Origin: JAVJST01 sp965229715
Lineage (GTDB): Bacteria > Pseudomonadota > Alphaproteobacteria > Rhodospirillales > Casp-alpha2
Length of the DNA stretch: 64,000 nucleotides
Direction: 5' to 3'
Assembly (NCBI GenBank): GCA_965229715.1
Contig: CBDDJL010000002.1
Coordinates: forward strand, 62,001 to 126,000
The translations under genes were made by a program, and so were the position numbers. A model generated the notes under the pieces. It ran no database searches, was not told the origin of the DNA, and saw only the letters and a program-made list of their open reading frames with translations. Shown piece by piece: positions 44,683 through 53,521 of the stretch. Every line of letters starts with the position of its first letter. Position 1 is the first letter of the stretch.

Positions 44683-45279
44683 ATGCGCGGCTACTTCGGG
44701 ATCGGCGTAGAGCGGATCAGCAAGGCGATGAACGTCGGCAGCCTGTTCCGCACGGCGCATGCCTTCGGCGCAAGCTTCGTATTCACGGTCGACGCCGCCT
44801 ACCGGCGCGCCGAGGTCGCCAAAGCGGATACCTCGGATTCACTCGGACAGCTTCCTTTCTACCGGTTTCCGGATCTCGACGCCCTCGTGCTGCCTGAAGG
44901 ATGCGAAATCGTTGGGGTAGAGTTGACCGATGAGTCGATCGATATGCCGAGCTTTCGTCACCCCCCACGCGCGGCCTACGTGTTGGGCCCGGAACGCGGG
45001 TCGCTCTCGGCAGGCATGATGCAGCGATGCCGCCACATCGTGAAGATCCCTACTTCATTCTGCATCAATGTCGGTCTCGCCGGCGCCATCACGCTTTACG
45101 ACAGATGCCTCAGCACCGGTGGATTCCAGGCTCGGCCTGTCCGCCCCGGCGGCCCGACGGTGGCGCCGCGCGTACATCAACACGGCGGCCCTGTTCTGCG
45201 CCGCGAGATGGAAGCCTACCGGGCCGAAGCGCCGCTCGGCGAGATCGCAGCGCTGAAACAGGAGACCACAAAATCATGA
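44683..45279 (+). CDS. SpoU/TrmH family RNA 2'-O-methyltransferase
   Basis: A 198-aa SPOUT enzyme: motif 1 MNVGSLFRTAHAFGASFVF near residue 16, motif 2 AAYVLGPERGSLSAGMM near 97 and motif 3 IPTSFCINVGLAGAITLYDR near 121, which together form the knotted SAM site. The C-terminal tail (GGPVLRREMEAYRAEA) is extra. It probably 2'-O-methylates a tRNA or rRNA nucleotide. Its stop overlaps the ATG of a 26-codon remnant. Confidence 0.88.
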   Translation: MRGYFGIGVERISKAMNVGSLFRTAHAFGASFVFTVDAAYRRAEVAKADTSDSLGQLPFYRFPDLDALVLPEGCEIVGVELTDESIDMPSFRHPPRAAYVLGPERGSLSAGMMQRCRHIVKIPTSFCINVGLAGAITLYDRCLSTGGFQARPVRPGGPTVAPRVHQHGGPVLRREMEAYRAEAPLGEIAALKQETTKS

Positions 45280-45356
45280 CCCGCTCGGCTCGCCTGATTG
45301 GCCTATTGTTCTCGCATACGTTAGGTAGTAACACTTACGGCCCACATTGCGTCTGA
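45276..45356 (+). pseudogene. Stub of an exported protein gene after the SpoU gene
   Basis: An ATG overlapping the SpoU stop (TCATGA) opens 26 codons starting MTRSARLIGLLFSHTLG, which looks like the beginning of a signal peptide, then ends in unrelated residues and a TGA. It may be the 5' end of a deleted gene once translated with the methyltransferase. No functional protein is expected. Confidence 0.25.
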
Positions 45357-45408
45357 AGCGCTATGATGACCGAGCACTGGCGCCCAAACCACAGGTCGAG
45401 CCCCTGAT

Positions 45409-45621
45409 ATGCCGAAATTCGAAGTCGCCATCTTTAACCAGAAGGTCCGTGACCTCATGAAGGACGGCGAGAAGCACAAGCATCTCGACGATAGTTGGGC
45501 GGATATTCATTATATTGAAATCGAAGCGAGCTCCGCCGCCGCCGCGCGCAGCAAGATCACGACACGACACAGTGCGCACGAGGGCTATGTTATCGTTCAT
45601 GTCGATCCGGTCGATGACTGA
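45409..45621 (+). CDS. Small conserved-looking protein, unknown
   Basis: A 70-aa hydrophilic protein (MPKFEVAIFNQKVRDLMKDG ... DDSWADIHYIEIEASSAAAA) with a predicted beta-alpha-beta character and an acidic end (VHVDPVDD). The ribosome binding site is weak. No family recognised. It stands alone, 158 bp before the next gene. Confidence 0.5.
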   Translation: MPKFEVAIFNQKVRDLMKDGEKHKHLDDSWADIHYIEIEASSAAAARSKITTRHSAHEGYVIVHVDPVDD

Positions 45622-45673
45622 GAACGGTTCGACGCGCCGCCGTTAACGTTTGGCGCTTTGAAAATTCCCAGAT

Positions 45674-45689
45674 TGTGACCTACGTCACT
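45674..45689. promoter_or_regulatory. CRP/FNR-type dyad upstream of unknown gene
   Basis: TGTGA-N6-TCACT (45674-45689) matches the CRP/FNR superfamily consensus in 9 of 10 half-site bases. A -10-like TATATT follows at 45691-45696, which would place the dyad between -35 and -10 (repressing position). It lies 90 bp before the gene at 45780. Confidence 0.35.
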
Positions 45690-45779
45690 CTATATTAGTA
45701 TTTACCCGTATATCTTCGCTTGCCAGCACGTGACGGTGCAGGCATCGCGACTGGGATCGCGCAGGGAAGGTACTGAAAC

Positions 45780-46916
45780 ATGTCGCAAACAGCCACGCAG
45801 CAAGCGCCCGCCGACACCGACCCGGCGAAGGCCAAGATCGGATGGCCGAAAACGCCTGATGGCACGATCGACTGGGAAACCGTTTTCGAAGCACCCGACG
45901 ACGGATTGATCGCCCAGTTGGTCGATGTCGATAGTCACGATCTGTTGTTCAAGGTCACCGAAACGATCATCCGGCAATTGTTTACCCGTAAGGGCGACGA
46001 GTCGGAGGTCGAGGCGTTCCTCGGCGAGCTCACCCGCATCACCGGCGCAGCCGACGGAGATGCTGCCGCCATCGGACCGACCCGCGATTCGATCATCGAT
46101 CTGTTGCGGCGCATCAAGAATGGCCGCATCGAAAAGGCTGCCGCCTATGTCGCGGAACAGAAGCAAAAGGCGGCGCAGGGCCAAAAACGTCGCCGAATCC
46201 GCCGGCGTGACGATGACCGGAAACTGGACATGAAACTCCGCGTCATGCTGATGGGCGGTGGCGGTCTTGCGGCGGCGCTCATCCTCGCCGGTGTGCTTTT
46301 CGTCCTCGGTGGCGGCATCGACGGCGGCAAGGGATCCGGAGAACAGGTCGCCGGAACACCGGCTGCCGATCCGGCTACGCAACAAGCATCTGAGCGCATA
46401 GCCATCGAGGATGCCGCGTCGGACGGAACCTTCGACGAGAAGAAGTTACCTGGCGAGACCAGCAAACCCGAAACACCTGAGACGGCGGCCACCGCCAGAC
46501 TCGAGTTTACCGCAAACGGCTATCCGATTGGCACCCTTGGCAGCAAGGATCTCCCGGCGCTCGGTGAGCACGTCATGACATTGCCGCCGATCCTGTTCGC
46601 GAGGAATGTCGGTGGCGGTAGAGCAAGCCAGACATTCATTCTGCCCGTTCTGTCGATCCGCGATCCCGATTCATGGTCGGATATCTGCAAGTGGGCGCCG
46701 AGCCTGACCGAGGCAATCAACGGCATCATGTCTCGTCAAATTCCGGCGACCGGATCGGTATCGCCCAGCGAGTTCCGTGGTGTCGGCGAGATTGCCATGC
46801 AATTGATCAATCAACGCCTCGGCGGCGTCCTGGTTGACGACATGTTCTTGCTCTACGATGTGGAGAACAATCTGATCGACGCCGGCGCGCGTTGCCGCGC
46901 CGTGAAGTATGGCTGA
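45780..46916 (+). CDS. Single-span membrane protein, unknown
   Basis: A 378-aa protein: cytoplasmic-looking N-terminus with PKTPDGTIDWETVFEAPD and a basic stretch KRRRIRRRDDDRK, one helix at about 156-178 (MGGGGLAAALILAGVLFVLG), a low-complexity acidic and Thr/Ala linker to about 240, then a C-terminal globular region (FTANGYPIGTLGSKDLPALG; DICKWAPSLTEAINGIMSRQ). Two Cys in the outer domain could form a disulfide. No family recognised. Confidence 0.6.
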   Translation: MSQTATQQAPADTDPAKAKIGWPKTPDGTIDWETVFEAPDDGLIAQLVDVDSHDLLFKVTETIIRQLFTRKGDESEVEAFLGELTRITGAADGDAAAIGPTRDSIIDLLRRIKNGRIEKAAAYVAEQKQKAAQGQKRRRIRRRDDDRKLDMKLRVMLMGGGGLAAALILAGVLFVLGGGIDGGKGSGEQVAGTPAADPATQQASERIAIEDAASDGTFDEKKLPGETSKPETPETAATARLEFTANGYPIGTLGSKDLPALGEHVMTLPPILFARNVGGGRASQTFILPVLSIRDPDSWSDICKWAPSLTEAINGIMSRQIPATGSVSPSEFRGVGEIAMQLINQRLGGVLVDDMFLLYDVENNLIDAGARCRAVKYG

Positions 46917-47064
46917 TCGCGACGGTCAGCCTCGTCAAGCCCGCGTTAACGATATTCCTCTAGGTTCGCTGTCTGCCCGACGGCCTCGTCGGCATTGCGG
47001 TCGGCCGGTCACATCTTGATCGTCCGTCGGACGTCAGCCGTCGTCACCGACAGGGAGTTCCCCG

Positions 47065-48171
47065 ATGACTACACGACCGCCCGATGAAGACCACCGCCTT
47101 CGCAAGGACGTCAACGACCTGATCGCACACTACAATGAATTCGCCGGGCAGGAACTGGCGCACGGTGAATTCAAACGGCGCGTCCCGAAGGTACGGGAAG
47201 GGCTCGGCGACATCTGGTCGACTTACTTCGACAACCGCACCATTTACGATAGCGATGCCGATGCCCTGGCATTCATGTACGCCGTTCCATCGCGGTTTTG
47301 GCCCGAGGGGATGTATCGCGAGGCAGGCATGCGCATTGCCGAGTTCTTGCGCCAGCCGTTCATCGACCGGGAGCTTGAATCGCGCCTCAACGACGAAAGC
47401 CGCTATCTTCTGGAATACAGTGAGAGCGCAACGGCACAGAGCGGCGAAACCGGTATCGCGCGCAAGGTTTTCGAGCTGATCGGCACCGAAAACCGCTGGT
47501 GCGTCGAGTTCGGCGCCGCCGACGGCAAGTTCAAGAGCAACACATTCGAACTCATTATGGACGACGGGTGGGACGGCGTCCTGATCGAGGGCGATGACAA
47601 CCGCTTTGACGAATTGACCGCCAATTTCGCGGGCATCGGCCGCGCACGGCTTTTCAACATGCTAATCGGCTTCGAGAGAGGCCACGATACTATCGAAGAT
47701 GTCCTGGAACGGGCAGGCGCGCCTAAGGATGTCGACATGATGGTCATCGATATCGACGGCAACGACTGGCACGTCTGGCAATCCATGGAAACCGTCCGGC
47801 CGAGACTCCTGATCGTGGAGTTCAATCCGTCGATCCCGAACGAGGTCGTTTTCGTCCAGGAACGCGACCCGAGCGTGAAGCGTGGCTGCTCGTTACGAGC
47901 GCTTGTCGATCTCGGTAAGCGCAAGGGTTACGAGTTGATCTGCGTCACCCGGTTCAACGCGTTTTTCGTACCCAGGGACGAGTTTCCAAAGGTCGGCATC
48001 GAGGACAACAGCATCGACGCCATGTTCGAGTCCTGGTGCCTGGCGCATCTGTTTCACGCCTACGACGCCTCGATACACATTGTCGGCATGCCGCGTCTGG
48101 TCTGGACGATCGGGGGCACCGGCCGCGATTGGGCGCAGAATGCACCCAGCCAGTTTGTCGTCTACCCATAG
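47065..48171 (+). CDS. FkbM-like methyltransferase-fold protein, uncertain
   Basis: A 368-aa protein. The centre has a SAM-binding-like element NRWCVEFGAADGKFKSNTFE near 150, an acidic VLIEGDDNRFDEL strand end and VDMMVIDIDGNDWHVWQSME, the order seen in FkbM-type methyltransferases. The N-terminal 140 residues are helical and charged. The SAM motif E-F-G-A-A-D-G is close to the FkbM E-x-G-A-x-x-G. Likely modifies a glycan, but unproven. Confidence 0.55.
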   Translation: MTTRPPDEDHRLRKDVNDLIAHYNEFAGQELAHGEFKRRVPKVREGLGDIWSTYFDNRTIYDSDADALAFMYAVPSRFWPEGMYREAGMRIAEFLRQPFIDRELESRLNDESRYLLEYSESATAQSGETGIARKVFELIGTENRWCVEFGAADGKFKSNTFELIMDDGWDGVLIEGDDNRFDELTANFAGIGRARLFNMLIGFERGHDTIEDVLERAGAPKDVDMMVIDIDGNDWHVWQSMETVRPRLLIVEFNPSIPNEVVFVQERDPSVKRGCSLRALVDLGKRKGYELICVTRFNAFFVPRDEFPKVGIEDNSIDAMFESWCLAHLFHAYDASIHIVGMPRLVWTIGGTGRDWAQNAPSQFVVYP

Positions 48172-48200
48172 ACCCGCCGTGACCGTCAGGAACGAAAAGT

Positions 48201-48236
48201 GCCAGCGCATGAACGTGCGCTGGCGCCATCGATTTT
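48201..48236. terminator. Bidirectional intrinsic terminator
   Basis: GCCAGCGCA (48201-48209) and TGCGCTGGC (48216-48224) form a perfect 9-bp stem with a 6-nt loop between convergent genes. On the plus strand a T5 run follows after seven bases; on the minus strand CTTTTCG follows almost directly. It likely stops transcription from both sides. Confidence 0.65.
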
Positions 48237-48269
48237 TAGATACGCGTTCTTCGGTTTAGCGAGTCGAAC

Positions 48270-48752
48270 CTAGGATCCGCTCTTCTCGGCGGCCTTTTCT
48301 GATTCGGTCAGAGCCGCTGAGAGATCGTCGTAGGCTTCCGTAAAGCTGTTCTTGACGTCACCCCAGGCATCCGCCGAGGCCGTCTTCATACTGCCGAGCC
48401 ACTCACCCGCCGCATTCCGCTTTTTGCGGATCTCATGCAGCGCGTCGCGAGCCGTTGCACGGGCTTCCTGCGTCATCGTGTCCCAGGATGCGCTCAATCG
48501 ATCCTGTTGGCGCTCGATGTAACGGTCGGCGGTTTCCAGCGCCTCTACAGCGGCATCGTATGCTTCCTGACTCTGATTCGACGCATAATTCTTGACCGCC
48601 GTCACGGCTTCCGAGAGATCTTTCTCGACCTTGACCGGATCTGCCGCTTCGCCCGGCGAATGAGAGCTCGCACCCGCATCAGCCGTAACCAAGATCAGGC
48701 CGAGCACGAGCGCAGTCGGGGCGAACAGAACGGATGTCATTGTCTTCAACAT
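48270..48752 (-). CDS. Exported alpha-helical protein, unknown
   Basis: A 160-aa protein with a signal peptide (LFAPTALVLGLILVTADAGA) and a mature part made of amphipathic helices with recurring A-D-A-W/A-S-W spacing (RLSASWDTMTQEARATARDA; ASADAWGDVKNSFTEAYDDL). This pattern recalls apolipoprotein-like or LEA-like stress proteins. No catalytic motif. Confidence 0.6.
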   Translation of the reverse strand: MLKTMTSVLFAPTALVLGLILVTADAGASSHSPGEAADPVKVEKDLSEAVTAVKNYASNQSQEAYDAAVEALETADRYIERQQDRLSASWDTMTQEARATARDALHEIRKKRNAAGEWLGSMKTASADAWGDVKNSFTEAYDDLSAALTESEKAAEKSGS

Positions 48753-48945
48753 CGATACCTCCTGACAAATTTAAGCCCCCGCGAGCCGGGATGGCCGCGC
48801 AGCCGGGGCGATTCATGGTCAGGAACTTATGCAGCCGGGGAGGGGGACGCATTAACATAGGTTGAAGCGTCGCACGGCGATGTGATTGTAACTTTGGTTG
48901 CTGCGACCGGCGTGGCGCTCTGACTGCTCGGCTGCGAGCCCGGAT

Positions 48946-49956
48946 TCAGTTCGTCTGGATTTCTTCGGCGCGTACTTCGCCAACCCGCTCGCCCAGTGTA
49001 TTCGTCACCGGCCGGACGATGCGGTCGGCTAACGCTGCGCGAGCAGATGAACCGATGAGCCCAAGGCGTTCGAGAGCCCACAGGAAGGCGGCTTCGGATG
49101 CCCGTTCGGTGCCGCAGCGTGCCTTGACGGCAATGCCGATCCCTTGTTCCGGAACGATGGCGATCTGCACGCCCTCCGCACCGCGTTTGGTCGCAATGCC
49201 GGAAATCGCCGTCATCACCAGCGTGTCGAGCACGCCGTTTCCGGCGACCAGCAGCGGATGGGCGTTCATCGCCGCCGAGATACGCCGGCAGGCGGCCTCG
49301 CGCACGCAGCCGAGGCCGGCCGGATCGGCCATTCGCGCCATGGCGCGGGCAAGGCCGGTTAACGGCACGCCGACCACCGGGATGCCGCAGCCGTCGCTAC
49401 CCCGGCCGGTCGCCGAGAGGTCACAGCCAGAGAGCTCGGCCAGGATGTCGACCAGCCGTTGCTGCACCGGGTGACCGGGATGGATATAACCCTTCGGATC
49501 CTCGCCGAGATGGAGCGCGGTGGTAAGAAACCCGGTGTGCTTGCCCGAACAATTGTTGTGCAGCCGGGTCGGTTCCTCGCCGGCGGCGACCAACGCATCC
49601 GCGGACGCCTGATCGGTGGGCCGGTGGGGCCCGCACTCAAGTGCGTCTTCACGAAGGCCAACATCGGAGAGCCAGCGGGAAACGGCGGACGTGTGTTCGG
49701 TCTGCCCCGTATGCGAGGCACAGGCCAGCGCGATCCGGGGGTCGTCGAGCCCGAAGCGGTCGGCCGCGCCGGTTTCGACCAAAGGAAGCGCCTGCAGCGG
49801 TTTCGCCGATGAGCGGGGATAGATCTCGCGTTCGACATCGCCGCACCGGAGCACCACGTCGCCCGATGCTGTCACGGCCACGACATCGGTGTGATGCACC
49901 GATTCGACGCGGCCGCCCCGGGTCACCTCGATCGGTAACGATTCGTCAATATTCAT
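48946..49956 (-). CDS. L-asparaginase II family (AnsA-like, Rhizobium type)
   Basis: A 336-aa asparaginase of the pfam06089 type: PRSSAKPLQALPLVETGAAD near residue 48, ASHTGQTEHTSAV, LHNNCSGKHTGFLTT and GRGSDGCGIPVVGVPL. It hydrolyses asparagine to aspartate and ammonia and is unrelated to E. coli AnsA/AnsB. The ATG at 49956 (MNIDESLPIEV) is the family start; the frame is open far upstream across the divergent IalB gene, but that part has no family features. Confidence 0.87.
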   Translation of the reverse strand: MNIDESLPIEVTRGGRVESVHHTDVVAVTASGDVVLRCGDVEREIYPRSSAKPLQALPLVETGAADRFGLDDPRIALACASHTGQTEHTSAVSRWLSDVGLREDALECGPHRPTDQASADALVAAGEEPTRLHNNCSGKHTGFLTTALHLGEDPKGYIHPGHPVQQRLVDILAELSGCDLSATGRGSDGCGIPVVGVPLTGLARAMARMADPAGLGCVREAACRRISAAMNAHPLLVAGNGVLDTLVMTAISGIATKRGAEGVQIAIVPEQGIGIAVKARCGTERASEAAFLWALERLGLIGSSARAALADRIVRPVTNTLGERVGEVRAEEIQTN

Positions 49957-50064
49957 GAATATATGATCCCGTTCAGGTGGCTGTGCGCACCGTCCGGTTA
50001 CGAAGGCGGGACGAGAAGGTCCCGGGTTTCCGGAGCGTTCGGTCGAAATGCAACTCCAGGACTC

Positions 50065-50685
50065 ATGGCATCCAGAAAGATGACTGTCCAAGAAAAAACC
50101 GATTTGGCGATCGCCGCGGCGCTGGTCGCCCCCAGGCCCGAAAACCCCCGTGAATTCGACGCCGCATACCTGCGCCGTGTTACCGCCGGCTTCGGCGCGT
50201 TTTTCTCCATCGCCTTCCTGCTGATCGCGCTGGCATCCGTGGCGCAAGCCGAGACGCTCTCGGTCCACGGCGACTGGGCCGCGTTCAAGACGGCCGAAAA
50301 CGGCGCATCGGTGTGCTACATCGGCGCCGAACCGAAGAAGGCCGAAGGCGACTATGCACGGCGCGGCGACACCTACGTGCTGGTGACACACCGGCCGTCG
50401 CTCAAGGAAAACGACGTGGTCAGCGTGCGCGCCGGTTACACGTACAAGCCCGAGAGCGAGGTTGTCGTTCAGATCGGCGGGACATCCGTCAACCTGTTCA
50501 CCCGAGAAGGCCATGCCTGGGCCTATGATACCAAGTCCGACAAGGATCTGGTCGCCGCCATGAAGCGCGGCAGCACCATGGTCATCCGCGGCACGTCGTC
50601 GCGCGGCACGCTGACGACGGACACCTATTCGCTGAGCGGATTTACCGCCGCCTACAACGATTCCCGCAAGGCTTGCGGCCTCTGA
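50065..50685 (+). CDS. Invasion associated locus B (IalB) family protein
   Basis: A 206-aa protein: 50-residue hydrophilic N-terminus, a membrane or signal helix (GFGAFFSIAFLLIALASVAQ) and the IalB domain (VHGDWAAFKTAENGASVCYI; YVLVTHRPSLKENDVVSVRA; FTAAYNDSRKACGL). Two Cys probably form a disulfide. The N-terminal extension before the helix is unusual, since most IalB proteins start with the signal peptide. The start at 50065 is preferred (CAGGA before it); 50080 is also possible. Confidence 0.78.
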   Translation: MASRKMTVQEKTDLAIAAALVAPRPENPREFDAAYLRRVTAGFGAFFSIAFLLIALASVAQAETLSVHGDWAAFKTAENGASVCYIGAEPKKAEGDYARRGDTYVLVTHRPSLKENDVVSVRAGYTYKPESEVVVQIGGTSVNLFTREGHAWAYDTKSDKDLVAAMKRGSTMVIRGTSSRGTLTTDTYSLSGFTAAYNDSRKACGL

Positions 50686-50734
50686 ATCGCCACGCCGGCG
50701 GTCAAAATCCACGTAAAAACACGTATTTACGCTA

Positions 50735-50750
50735 AGTGACGAAGATCACT
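50735..50750. promoter_or_regulatory. CRP/FNR-like dyad or weak terminator after IalB gene
   Basis: AGTGA-N6-TCACT (50735-50750) lies between the IalB stop and the next gene. It resembles a CRP/FNR site, but is followed by CTTTTTT, so it may equally be an intrinsic terminator of the IalB gene with a short stem. The sequence alone does not decide. Confidence 0.3.
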
Positions 50751-50785
50751 GGCTTTTTTGTCGTTTATCCTGTAATCTCAATACT

Positions 50786-51187
50786 ATGTTAAGGATAGCT
50801 GCCGTCACGGTTGCACTTATTGCAACAAGTCACCTCATGCTGAACGCCTTTGCGGGTGAGTCAGAACCGGTGACCGGTCAGATCGCCGACGCCGGCATGC
50901 TCAACGCGGCCGCCATTTCGACGCCGGGTGCCAGCCCGGATATCAACGAGCTTAGAACCGATTACGCCGCTTGCCTGAGAAAATCGGTGAAGCGGTATAA
51001 TGACGGCCTGCGCGAAGCCGTGCTGGTCGCCGAGATGACGACCCACGCCTGCACGCCGGCGCTCTACGAAATCCGCTGGAAGCTGCTCGCCGCCGGCACG
51101 CCGGAAAGCGAGGCCACCGCCTACGCCGCCAAGCTGCAGGTCCGCGCCCGCAACAAACTCGCCGAAATGGTCGAGAACGGGTTTTAG
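50786..51187 (+). CDS. Small exported protein, unknown
   Basis: A 133-aa protein with a signal peptide (MLRIAAVTVALIATSHLMLN ... AFA) and a helical mature part with two Cys (YAACLRKSVKRYNDGLREAV; THACTPALYEIRWKLLAAGT), probably disulfide-linked. No family recognised. Conserved-looking position between the IalB gene and rlmN. Confidence 0.6.
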   Translation: MLRIAAVTVALIATSHLMLNAFAGESEPVTGQIADAGMLNAAAISTPGASPDINELRTDYAACLRKSVKRYNDGLREAVLVAEMTTHACTPALYEIRWKLLAAGTPESEATAYAAKLQVRARNKLAEMVENGF

Positions 51188-51293
51188 GGTTTCCGTGATC
51201 TAACCTCACGCACCGCACGCCGAAGGAATGGCTCGGCGAGGCTCGGCGCGCATCCATCGTCGTTGTTCGCACCCATTCCAGCGTGCATCGTGG

Positions 51294-51316
51294 ATGCCCG
51301 GATCAAGTCCGGGCAT
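51294..51316. repeat. REP-like hairpin, copy 1
   Basis: ATGCCCGGA-TCAAG-TCCGGGCAT, a perfect 9-bp stem with a 5-nt loop, in the 188-bp space before rlmN. A second copy in opposite orientation is at 57731-57753, with flanking GTGGATG/CATGACG also shared. It is a dispersed intergenic palindrome common in alphaproteobacteria. Confidence 0.7.
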
Positions 51317-51375
51317 GACGACTTCGGGGGCGCTTCGGCTGGCAATTCCCGGCGATTCCCCCTATATCGGGCCGC

Positions 51376-52530
51376 ATGACCGACACTGCCGAAACCGCGA
51401 AGACCGACCCGCGCACCGAGCTGATCGGCCTGAGCCGCGAGGAACTGACCGAGGCGTTCGCCGCCATCGGTGAGAAACCGTTTCGCGCCAGGCAGTTGTG
51501 GCACTGGATGTACCATCGGGGCGAAACCGATTTCCAGGCCATGACGACCCTGGCCAAGGATCTGCGGACCAAGCTCGCCGCCGGGTTCAAGGTCGGCCGG
51601 CCCGGCGTCAGCCGCGAACAAACCAGTTCCGATAAGTCCCGCAAGTGGTTGTTCCGCTTCGAGGACGGCGCCGAGGCCGAAACCGTGTTCATCCCCGAGG
51701 ACGACCGCGGCGCGGTCTGCATCTCGAGCCAGGTCGGCTGCTCGCTGACCTGCACGTTCTGCCATACCGGCACCATGAAGCTGGTCCGCAACCTGACGGC
51801 CGCCGAGATCGTCGGCCAGTTCATGGCGGCGCGCGACAGCTACGGCGAGTGGCCCTCGCCATCGGGCGAGGACCGGCTGCTGACCAACATCGTCATGATG
51901 GGCATGGGCGAGCCGCTGCTGAACTACGACAACGTCGCCAGGGCGCTCAGGATCGTCATGGACGGCGAGGGCATCGCGCTGTCGAAGCGCCGCATCACGC
52001 TCTCGACCTCCGGCATCGTGCCGCTGATGGACCGCTGCGGCGAGGACCTCGGCGTCAATCTGGCGGTCAGCCTGCACGCCTGCAACGACGAACTCCGCGA
52101 CGTGCTGGTGCCGGTCAACAAAAAGTACCCCTTGAAGGACCTGCTGGCGGCGTGCCGGCGCTATCCCGGCGCCAACAACGCGCGGCGCATCACCTTCGAG
52201 TACGTCATGCTCAAGGGCGTCAACGATTCCGATGCCGACGCCCGCGAACTGCTGCGCCTCGCCAGGGGCATTCCGGTCAAGTTCAACCTGATCCCGTTCA
52301 ACAAGTGGCCGGGCGCGGCCTACGAATGCTCCGACGACGCGACGCTCGAGCGGTTTTCCCGGATTCTCAACGACGGCGGCTATTCGGCCCCGGTCCGCGT
52401 GCCGCGCGGCCGCGACATCCTGGCGGCGTGCGGCCAGCTCAAGACCGAAACCGAACGCGATCTCGCGGCGCTCCGGGCCGCTGCCCGTGAAAGACAGGCC
52501 CAGGATCAGACCGCGGAGGCGACGGCATGA
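51376..52530 (+). CDS. rlmN: 23S rRNA (adenine-2503-C2)-methyltransferase RlmN
   Basis: A 384-aa radical SAM methyltransferase: cluster motif QVGCSLTCTFCHTG near 119 (C-x-x-x-C-x-x-C), VMMGMGEPLLNYDNV near 175, SLHACNDELRDVLVPVNKKY, and the methyl-carrying Cys region RGRDILAACGQLKTE near 353. It methylates A2503 of 23S rRNA and A37 of some tRNAs. Its stop overlaps the next gene's ATG by 4 bp. Confidence 0.95.
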   Translation: MTDTAETAKTDPRTELIGLSREELTEAFAAIGEKPFRARQLWHWMYHRGETDFQAMTTLAKDLRTKLAAGFKVGRPGVSREQTSSDKSRKWLFRFEDGAEAETVFIPEDDRGAVCISSQVGCSLTCTFCHTGTMKLVRNLTAAEIVGQFMAARDSYGEWPSPSGEDRLLTNIVMMGMGEPLLNYDNVARALRIVMDGEGIALSKRRITLSTSGIVPLMDRCGEDLGVNLAVSLHACNDELRDVLVPVNKKYPLKDLLAACRRYPGANNARRITFEYVMLKGVNDSDADARELLRLARGIPVKFNLIPFNKWPGAAYECSDDATLERFSRILNDGGYSAPVRVPRGRDILAACGQLKTETERDLAALRAAARERQAQDQTAEATA

Positions 52531-53306
52531 GCGACGAAACGCCCGCCCAAAATCCCCCCGGCAACCCCCCCGGTCAATCCCCCGGCAATCCCCCGGTCAA
52601 TCCGCCGGTCAATCCGCCCAGCACGGTCGAGCGCGAGCTGATCTACGTCGCCGACCCGATGTGTTCGTGGTGCTGGGGCTTCAGCCCCGTGATCCGCGCG
52701 GTGGCACGCCAGATCGCCAGCCGCGTGCAGGCCGACGACGCGCTTTCGGGCACGGTCGGCATGACGCCGATCATGGGCGGACTCCGGCCGCTGACCCGCA
52801 ACCCGATGACCGACGACGACAAGGCGACCATCCGCCATCACTGGGACGAGGTCGGCAAGCGCTCCGGCCAGCCGTTCGACATGTCGTTCTTCGAGCGCGA
52901 CGGCTTCGTCTACGATACCGAGCCGGCGTGCCGCGCGGTGTGCCTGATGCGGCGCACGGCGACCGACCGCACGTTCGACTACCTCGACCGGGTGCAGCGC
53001 GCGTTCTATGCCGAGAACGCCGACGTCACCGACCCCGATATCCTCGCGGCGCTTGCCGGCGAGGTCGCCAAGGCCGATCCCGAGCCGTTCCGCCGGGCGC
53101 TCGCCGAGCCGGTCAGCTTCTACGAGACCGCCGGCGATTTCCATACCTCGCGGCAACTCGGCGTCACCGGCTATCCGACGGTGATCCTGCGCAGCGGCAA
53201 GGAGTTCGCGCTGCTGAGCCAGGGCTTCCAGCCCTACGACGCGCTTAAAGCGGCCATCGACGCGTGGCTGGAAGGAACCTTGGCAACGGAAGACCGAGCC
53301 AGTTAG
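52527..53306 (+). CDS. DsbA/FrnE-like thioredoxin-fold protein with repeated N-terminal tail
   Basis: A 259-aa protein. Residues about 8-33 are a tetrapeptide repeat (NPPG/QSPG/NPPV) coded by 12-bp units. The DsbA-like domain follows with the active site ADPMCSWCWGFSPVI near 46 (C-x-x-C), MRRTATDRTFDYLDRVQRAF and TGYPTVILRSGKEF with the cis-Pro. It resembles DsbA family FrnE/2-hydroxychromene isomerase-like reductases. No signal peptide, so cytoplasmic. Overlaps the rlmN stop. Confidence 0.78.
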   Translation: MSDETPAQNPPGNPPGQSPGNPPVNPPVNPPSTVERELIYVADPMCSWCWGFSPVIRAVARQIASRVQADDALSGTVGMTPIMGGLRPLTRNPMTDDDKATIRHHWDEVGKRSGQPFDMSFFERDGFVYDTEPACRAVCLMRRTATDRTFDYLDRVQRAFYAENADVTDPDILAALAGEVAKADPEPFRRALAEPVSFYETAGDFHTSRQLGVTGYPTVILRSGKEFALLSQGFQPYDALKAAIDAWLEGTLATEDRAS

Positions 53307-53313
53307 CGCGCGC

Positions 53314-53340
53314 CTCACCCTGAGCCTGACGAAGGGTGAG
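53314..53340. repeat. CTCACCCT/AGGGTGAG hairpin repeat
   Basis: CTCACCCT (53314-53321) and AGGGTGAG (53333-53340) form a perfect 8-bp stem with an 11-nt loop (GAGCCTGACGA), the widespread type of intergenic palindrome with a CTGACGAAGGG element. It may terminate the rlmN-dsbA transcript. No T run. Confidence 0.55.
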
Positions 53341-53366
53341 CTTGACGAAGGGCCGATTTCTTATTC

Positions 53367-53434
53367 ACCACAGAGGCACAGAGGGCCCAGAGAGGACGGG
53401 CGTTAAGAACCCCGTGTCTCTGCGTCTCTGTGGT
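53367..53434. repeat. Imperfect palindrome of the ACCACAGAG type
   Basis: ACCACAGAGGCACAGAG (53367-53383) and CTCTGCGTCTCTGTGGT (53418-53434) pair at 15 of 17 positions around a 34-nt centre. This is the ACCACAGAG-x-CACAGAG dispersed palindrome known from many bacterial genomes. Located between the DsbA-like and PhyH genes. Confidence 0.55.
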
Positions 53435-53521
53435 TCAACTGGCCCCGGCAAAAATTTTTCACTTCCGTTCGTCCCCGAACCGGTCTTCCGTAGTGGGTGA
53501 ACCCCCGACGGGAGCGCCGCC

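Noticed and set aside
53307..53521. Insertion sequence remnants near the PhyH gene
   Set aside because: The inverted repeats match known types of dispersed palindromes; no transposase fragment or target duplication was seen.
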